Positions 59,737 to 64,000 of a stretch of 64,000 bases of DNA are shown in pieces; within the stretch, counting starts at the first letter, position 1; each line of letters starts with the position of its first letter. The notes below the pieces were generated by a model that worked only from the letters and a program-made list of their open reading frames with translations, was not told the origin of the DNA and did no database searches. The stretch covers positions 1 through 64,000 of the forward strand of contig JAFWEX010000003.1 in NCBI GenBank assembly GCA_017512705.1. The letters are read 5' to 3'. The DNA comes from Paenibacillus sp. GTDB lineage: Bacteria; Bacillota; Bacilli; Paenibacillales; Paenibacillaceae. The position numbers and the translations under genes are program-made.

Positions 59737-60804
59737 ATGTTGGATAAATTGCAGGCGTTAGCCGATCGTTATGACAAGCTGAGCGAGCTTTTGTGTGACC
59801 CGGATGTAGCTAGCGATAACAAAAAGTTGCGTGAATATTCTAAGGAGCAATCCGATCTTCAGCCGACATATGATGCATATAATGAATACAAACAGGTCAG
59901 CGAAGATCTGGAAGCGGCCAAGGAAATGCAGGGCGAGAAGCTGGACGATGAGATGCGCGAGATGGTGAAGATGGAGATCGAAGAACTGTCTGCTCGCCAG
60001 AAAGAACTGGATGAACTGATTCGTGTACTCATGCTACCTAAGGACCCGAATGACGATAAAAACGTCATTGTTGAAATTCGCGGTGCGGCTGGTGGAGATG
60101 AAGCGGCATTGTTTGCAGCGGATCTGTACCGGATGTATACCCGTTATGCAGATGCACAGGGCTGGAAAGTGGAACTAATGGATGTGAATACGAATGACCT
60201 CGGTGGTTTTAAAGAGGTTGTGTTCATGATCAACGGTCGTGGCGCGTACAGCAAAATGAAATACGAGAGTGGTGCACACCGTGTACAACGTATTCCGACA
60301 ACGGAATCCGGCGGACGGATTCATACCTCCACTTCAACCGTTGCAGTGATGCCGGAGGCAGAAGATTTTGATATTGAAATTCACGATAAAGACATTCGTG
60401 TAGATACGTTCTGTTCCAGTGGTGCCGGTGGACAATCGGTTAACACGACCAAGTCAGCAGTACGGGTAACTCACATCCCAACGGGCATCGTAGCTACATG
60501 TCAGGATGGAAAATCTCAGAACTCCAACAAGGATAAGGCGTTGCAGGTTCTGCGCACACGTATCTTCGATATGAAACGAATGGAAGAAGAAGCGAAAATC
60601 TCTGTGGAACGTAAAAGCAAAGTGGGAACAGGTGACCGTAGTGAACGGATCCGCACGTACAATTTCCCACAAAGCCGTGTTACCGATCACCGCATCGGTC
60701 TGACGATGCACAAGCTGGATCAGGTGATGAACGGAGAGATCGAAGATATTCTGTCTGCACTGACGATTGCGGAGCAGACGGAAATGATGGAAAGAGGAGA
60801 ATAA
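59737..60804 (+). CDS. prfA: Peptide chain release factor 1
   Basis: The 355-residue factor reads UAA and UAG stop codons and triggers peptide release. The GGQ loop is in [25 protein letters not shown], and its Gln is the methylation target of the next gene product. The stop-codon recognition region ([25 protein letters not shown] order) has the RF1 pattern. It is followed after 3 bp by prmC, the usual prfA-prmC operon. Confidence 0.97.
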   Translation: MLDKLQALADRYDKLSELLCDPDVASDNKKLREYSKEQSDLQPTYDAYNEYKQVSEDLEAAKEMQGEKLDDEMREMVKMEIEELSARQKELDELIRVLMLPKDPNDDKNVIVEIRGAAGGDEAALFAADLYRMYTRYADAQGWKVELMDVNTNDLGGFKEVVFMINGRGAYSKMKYESGAHRVQRIPTTESGGRIHTSTSTVAVMPEAEDFDIEIHDKDIRVDTFCSSGAGGQSVNTTKSAVRVTHIPTGIVATCQDGKSQNSNKDKALQVLRTRIFDMKRMEEEAKISVERKSKVGTGDRSERIRTYNFPQSRVTDHRIGLTMHKLDQVMNGEIEDILSALTIAEQTEMMERGE

Positions 60805-60807
60805 TCT

Positions 60808-61698
60808 GTGACGCGCGCGCAGTTTGTCATGACGCCGGAGCAGAGTTGCCGGGAAGCCTTCGTCGAGGCTTCCTCTTTTTTGGAGAAGTGCGGCGTGTAC
60901 GAGCCGCACAATAATGCCCGGCTGCTGCTGGAGCATGTACTGGGCGTCTATGGCGCCCGGTACTACATGATGCAGCCGGAGCCGTTCCCCAGCGAGCTGC
61001 GCAGCCGCTGGGAAGACGCCGTCACGCGCAAGGCTAAGGGTGAGCCGGCGCAGTACATTATCGGCAGCCAGGAATTTTACGGGCTGCCGTTCGAGGTCAC
61101 ACCGGCCGTGCTGATCCCGCGGCCGGAGACGGAGCTGCTGGTCGAGGCTGTGCTGCGCGAAGCAGACCGCGTGTTTGTGGGCGGCGGCGACACAGTGCGC
61201 GCCGTCGATATTGGCACGGGCAGCGGTGCCATCGCGGTGACGATGGCTTCGCTTCGCCCGCAGTGGCAGGTGGCCGCCGGGGATCTCTCGGCGGACGCCC
61301 TGCAAGTGGCCGCGCGCAACGCGGCAGCGAACGGCGTACAGATCGACTTCCGTGAAGGCGATCTGCTTGCTCCGTTCGCTGGAGAACGGTTGGACATCCT
61401 GGTGTCCAACCCGCCCTACATCCCGGCGGACGATATCGCCGGGTTGCAACAGGAGGTGCGCGATCATGAGCCGCGCCTCGCACTGGATGGTGGTCCGGAC
61501 GGGCTTGCCCCGTACCGCATCATGCTGGAGCAGTTGAAGCTGCTGCCTGCGCCGCCGCAGATTATCGGATTCGAGCTGGGCATGGGTCAGGCTCGGGACG
61601 TGGCAGCGCTGCTGGAATCGGCGGGGTGTTGGCCGGAGATTATCATTGTTCCAGATCTCGCCGGCATCGAGCGGCATGTTCTGGGGGTCCGAATCTAG
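60808..61698 (+). CDS. prmC: Release factor glutamine N5-methyltransferase PrmC
   Basis: The 296-residue enzyme methylates the GGQ glutamine of release factors. It has an N-terminal helical domain and a SAM-binding domain with VDIGTGSGAIAVTMA and the catalytic NPPY motif (LVSNPPYIPADDI). The RPETELLVE block is typical of PrmC. It begins with GTG behind AGAGGAGA. From about 60880 to 61690 the GC content is clearly higher than in the flanking genes, with many GCG/CGC codons, which also creates long antisense open frames. Confidence 0.95.
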   Translation: MTRAQFVMTPEQSCREAFVEASSFLEKCGVYEPHNNARLLLEHVLGVYGARYYMMQPEPFPSELRSRWEDAVTRKAKGEPAQYIIGSQEFYGLPFEVTPAVLIPRPETELLVEAVLREADRVFVGGGDTVRAVDIGTGSGAIAVTMASLRPQWQVAAGDLSADALQVAARNAAANGVQIDFREGDLLAPFAGERLDILVSNPPYIPADDIAGLQQEVRDHEPRLALDGGPDGLAPYRIMLEQLKLLPAPPQIIGFELGMGQARDVAALLESAGCWPEIIIVPDLAGIERHVLGVRI

Positions 61699-61805
61699 AC
61701 ACGAGTGACAAAAATGTAAGGTAACTTCAGTTTCATTTTTGCCTTAAAATGCTCTACAATGGGGTATGCCGAAGATTTTCTGAATGCTTGGGGGAACATA
61801 ACTAC

Positions 61806-63023
61806 ATGCTGCATAAATTCAAAAAGATCGACTACTCCATCGTTTTTATTCTGGTGATTCTAATGGTCATCAGCTTGTTATCTATTTATAGCACCACGTT
61901 TGGTCGTCCGAAGCTGGAAGGTCTAACACGAAGTGCAGTGATCTTTTATATTTTAGGCTTCATCGTTTTCTTCGGAATGTCGATGATCAACTACAAATTC
62001 ATTATTAAAAACTATTTATATATCTACGGCGTAGGTATGCTGCTATTGCTTCTGGTCATGTTTATTGGTCAGGAATACTATGGTGCCAAAGGCTGGCTCT
62101 CGATCTTCGGAATCAGTTTGCAGCCTGCCGAGCTGTTCAAGCTGTGTTTGATTGTATTTCTTTCAGCGTTACTTGCACGCAAGCGAAACAGGACCCTTTA
62201 TTTCGGGCGGGATGTCATCCCGGTCTCCCTCTGTGTGCTGCCACCTCTACTGTTAGTATTACTCCAGAATGACTTGGGGAACGCACTAAGCTATGTGATT
62301 ATCCTGATTGGTCTGCTCTGGATCGGTAACATCAAGTTTGCTCATGCACTGATCGGTTTTGTCATTGCGGTGGCTGCATTTATCGGGGGTACCCAGGCGT
62401 ATATTCATTACCATGATGAGATCGTCAAGTTTCTGAATGACATTGGACGCTCACACTGGGCAGATCGTTTTGATCCTTGGCTTGTACCGGAGCAGACGTC
62501 CAGAGACGTACTGTGGCAGACCTATAATGCGAAGCTCGCTATCGGCTCCGGCGGAATCACAGGCAAGGGGTATTTGGAGGGCACGACGATCCAATCCAAT
62601 CGTGTGCCGCTGGCCTATGCGGACTCGATCTTTGTGCAAATTGCAGAGGAATTCGGCTTTATTGGGGCGTCGGTATTGCTCCTGTTGTATTTCATTCTGA
62701 TCCACAGGCTCGTGCTCATTGCGCTAGAATGTAAAGATCGGGCAGGCCCTTACCTTATCGTAGGTATTATTGCGATGCTGCTGTATCAGATCTTTGTTAA
62801 CATCGGCCCGTTCATCGGTTTGATGCCGCTGACAGGAATCACACTGCCGTTTATCAGTTCAGGGGGAACATCGCTTATACTGAATATGATTAGTATGGGC
62901 ATTGTCATGAGTATCAAAGTGCACACCGAAGAAAACGAAGATATTCTGGGGTCGGCGGAGCAACCGAGCATTACGGAATTGGTGATGAAGCTGTTCAGAC
63001 GCAAACCTGTGCAGCAGGAGTAA
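61806..63023 (+). CDS. rodA: RodA/FtsW family SEDS peptidoglycan glycosyltransferase
   Basis: The protein has 405 residues from the ATG at 61806, 12 nt after a GGGGG run; the upstream in-frame ATG at 61749 has no site. It has about ten membrane segments. SEDS hallmarks: GAKGWLSIFGISLQPAELFKL, LLQNDLGNALSY, and the C-terminal GFIGLMPLTGITLPFISSGGTSLI-type block (PLTGITLPFISSGGTSLILNM). SEDS proteins polymerise lipid II with a partner penicillin-binding protein. It is followed by a close paralogue on the same strand. Whether it acts in elongation, or sporulation like SpoVE, cannot be told. Confidence 0.9.
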   Translation: MLHKFKKIDYSIVFILVILMVISLLSIYSTTFGRPKLEGLTRSAVIFYILGFIVFFGMSMINYKFIIKNYLYIYGVGMLLLLLVMFIGQEYYGAKGWLSIFGISLQPAELFKLCLIVFLSALLARKRNRTLYFGRDVIPVSLCVLPPLLLVLLQNDLGNALSYVIILIGLLWIGNIKFAHALIGFVIAVAAFIGGTQAYIHYHDEIVKFLNDIGRSHWADRFDPWLVPEQTSRDVLWQTYNAKLAIGSGGITGKGYLEGTTIQSNRVPLAYADSIFVQIAEEFGFIGASVLLLLYFILIHRLVLIALECKDRAGPYLIVGIIAMLLYQIFVNIGPFIGLMPLTGITLPFISSGGTSLILNMISMGIVMSIKVHTEENEDILGSAEQPSITELVMKLFRRKPVQQE

Positions 63024-63283
63024 TCCGTACACTGAACATGAATGCCTTTCATTTTTCAATGAGGCTTATATGCAAGCTCGAACCATAAATATATCGTTAA
63101 ACCATTCATAGAAACCTTGGGACTGATTTTTCCGGTACTGCCTGGAGAGATCGGTTCCGAGGTGTTTTTGTTTTCATTCACATGGGCCAACCGGAATTCC
63201 ATTCTCCCATTCACTGAGGTACAATGGAATTATTGATCATTATTGGGAAAAAGATGTGTGAACTAGGGGGATATTCAAACATC

Positions 63284-64000
63284 ATGTGGAGAACGGTAAA
63301 AAAGCTGGATGGTGTCATTCTTTTTGTATTGTTGTTATTCATGATTATCAGTGTTGTTGCTATTTATAGTGGTACACGTTTTGATCCCAATTTAACGAAT
63401 CATCATGTCAAAACTATGTATTTCTATGTAGCTGGATTTATCGCTATATTTGGAATTAGTTTGGTCAATTATAAGATATATTTGAAATACGGGTTTCTTC
63501 TATATGGCATCGGCATTATTTTTCTATTCTTAGCCAATGTACTTGGAAGTACAGTTAATAACGCGAATGGATGGCTGAAGATCAACGAGAGTATTTCGTT
63601 TCAACCTGCCGAGCTTTTCAAGATGATTCTCATTTTGTTTCTTGCTCATTTAATAGTAAGGCGAAAGCGCGATGCGTTAGGGTTCTGGAGAGATGTTGTA
63701 CCTATTGGATGCTGGACGTTTATCCCCTTCGCACTCGTGATGGCCCAGAATGACTTGGGGAATGCACTGGGGTATGTAGTGATCTTGGTTGCGGTTTTGT
63801 GGATCGGCAATATCAAACTGAAACATGCGTTAATCGGGCTGGTTATTATAGGTTCGGTCTTTGTTGGGTTTATCAAAGCATATACGTTCTACCATGACGA
63901 GGTGTTCACCTTTTTAGAAAAGATTAAACGTGAGCACTGGGCTGAACGGATCGATCCGTGGCTTGTTCCCGAAAAAGCAACTGCGAAAGCCATGTGGCAT
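63284..64000 (+). CDS. RodA/FtsW family protein, second tandem copy, cut by the window end
   Basis: The first 239 codons are present and the frame is open to base 64000. The ATG at 63284 follows TAGGGGG by 13 nt. The sequence runs parallel to the upstream gene: ANGWLKINESISFQPAELFKM, VMAQNDLGNALGYVVILVAVLWIGNIKL and HWAERIDPWLVPE match the same regions of the first copy. It is clearly a tandem paralogue. The A/T-richer coding sequence suggests divergence rather than recent duplication. The C-terminal catalytic and partner-binding region lies outside the window. Confidence 0.88.
   Translation, partial: MWRTVKKLDGVILFVLLLFMIISVVAIYSGTRFDPNLTNHHVKTMYFYVAGFIAIFGISLVNYKIYLKYGFLLYGIGIIFLFLANVLGSTVNNANGWLKINESISFQPAELFKMILILFLAHLIVRRKRDALGFWRDVVPIGCWTFIPFALVMAQNDLGNALGYVVILVAVLWIGNIKLKHALIGLVIIGSVFVGFIKAYTFYHDEVFTFLEKIKREHWAERIDPWLVPEKATAKAMWH

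Noticed and set aside
60454..61677. 407-codon antisense open frame across prfA/prmC
   Set aside because: The high GC content of prmC removes stop codons on the opposite strand. The translation is Arg/His/Gln-rich with no domain.
1..64000. CRISPR arrays, tRNA or rRNA genes, insertion sequences, prophage or attachment sites
   Set aside because: No regular repeat-spacer pattern, no tRNA-like CCA-ending cloverleaf, no transposase or integrase frame, and no duplicated att-like ends were found by reading.

Overview
The window looks like chromosomal DNA of a spore-forming Bacillota of the Paenibacillus type. I infer this from the moderate GC content, the many TTG and GTG starts behind strong AGGAGG-like ribosome binding sites, the YesM/YesN-type two-component pair beside a carbohydrate ABC transporter without its own ATPase, the GH42 and GH94 enzymes, a Spo0E-type phosphatase, a glutaminyl-tRNA synthetase (unusual in Bacillota), and a peptide-signalling regulator of the AimR-like type. 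No rRNA, tRNA, CRISPR array, transposase or prophage module was seen.

Layout. 1-5,700: a small exported protein, a formate/nitrite-type transporter under a well-placed FNR box, a molybdopterin oxidoreductase and an MFS transporter. 5,700-12,250: a methyltransferase behind a promoter and terminator-like leader, then a LacI regulator and a GH94 phosphorylase that share a perfect operator palindrome. 12,290-20,400: a MerR-methyltransferase fusion, two GNATs, an SDR that has lost its catalytic residues, a DUF2164 protein, glnS, a small exported protein and an MFS transporter. 20,580-31,060: mobA, then a sugar locus (AraC regulator, GH42 beta-galactosidase, sensor kinase, response regulator, lipoprotein and two permeases). 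31,130-43,310: a MocR regulator divergent from a LysE exporter, a soluble chemotaxis-type receptor, moaA, a TetR-RND efflux operon, a TetR-SMR-SMR operon with its operator, and a phospholipase D-like protein.

43,420-54,450 is the most coherent block. A CarH-type B12-dependent photoreceptor repressor precedes a seven-gene, translationally coupled carotenoid operon: two CrtN-like desaturases, CrtM, CruF, an acyltransferase, a CrtQ-like glycosyltransferase and CrtP. Type 2 IPP isomerase follows. Tandem 11-bp repeats overlap both the carH promoter and the crt promoter. This predicts light-induced synthesis of a hydroxylated, glycosylated and acylated C30 carotenoid.

54,590-56,580 holds a helix-turn-helix and repeat-domain regulator whose 3' end overlaps an unlisted 45-residue secreted propeptide, closed by a terminator and followed by an unlisted Spo0E-family gene. 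This is a compact peptide quorum-sensing unit beside a sporulation phosphorelay phosphatase. 56,600-64,000 is mostly housekeeping: a small membrane protein, a GNAT, ychF, prfA with a structured leader and a mini-ORF, prmC, and two tandem RodA/FtsW paralogues, the second cut by the window end.

Molybdenum cofactor genes (mobA, moaA) and the molybdoenzyme are scattered rather than clustered. All product calls come from reading protein sequences and motifs by eye; no database search was run.
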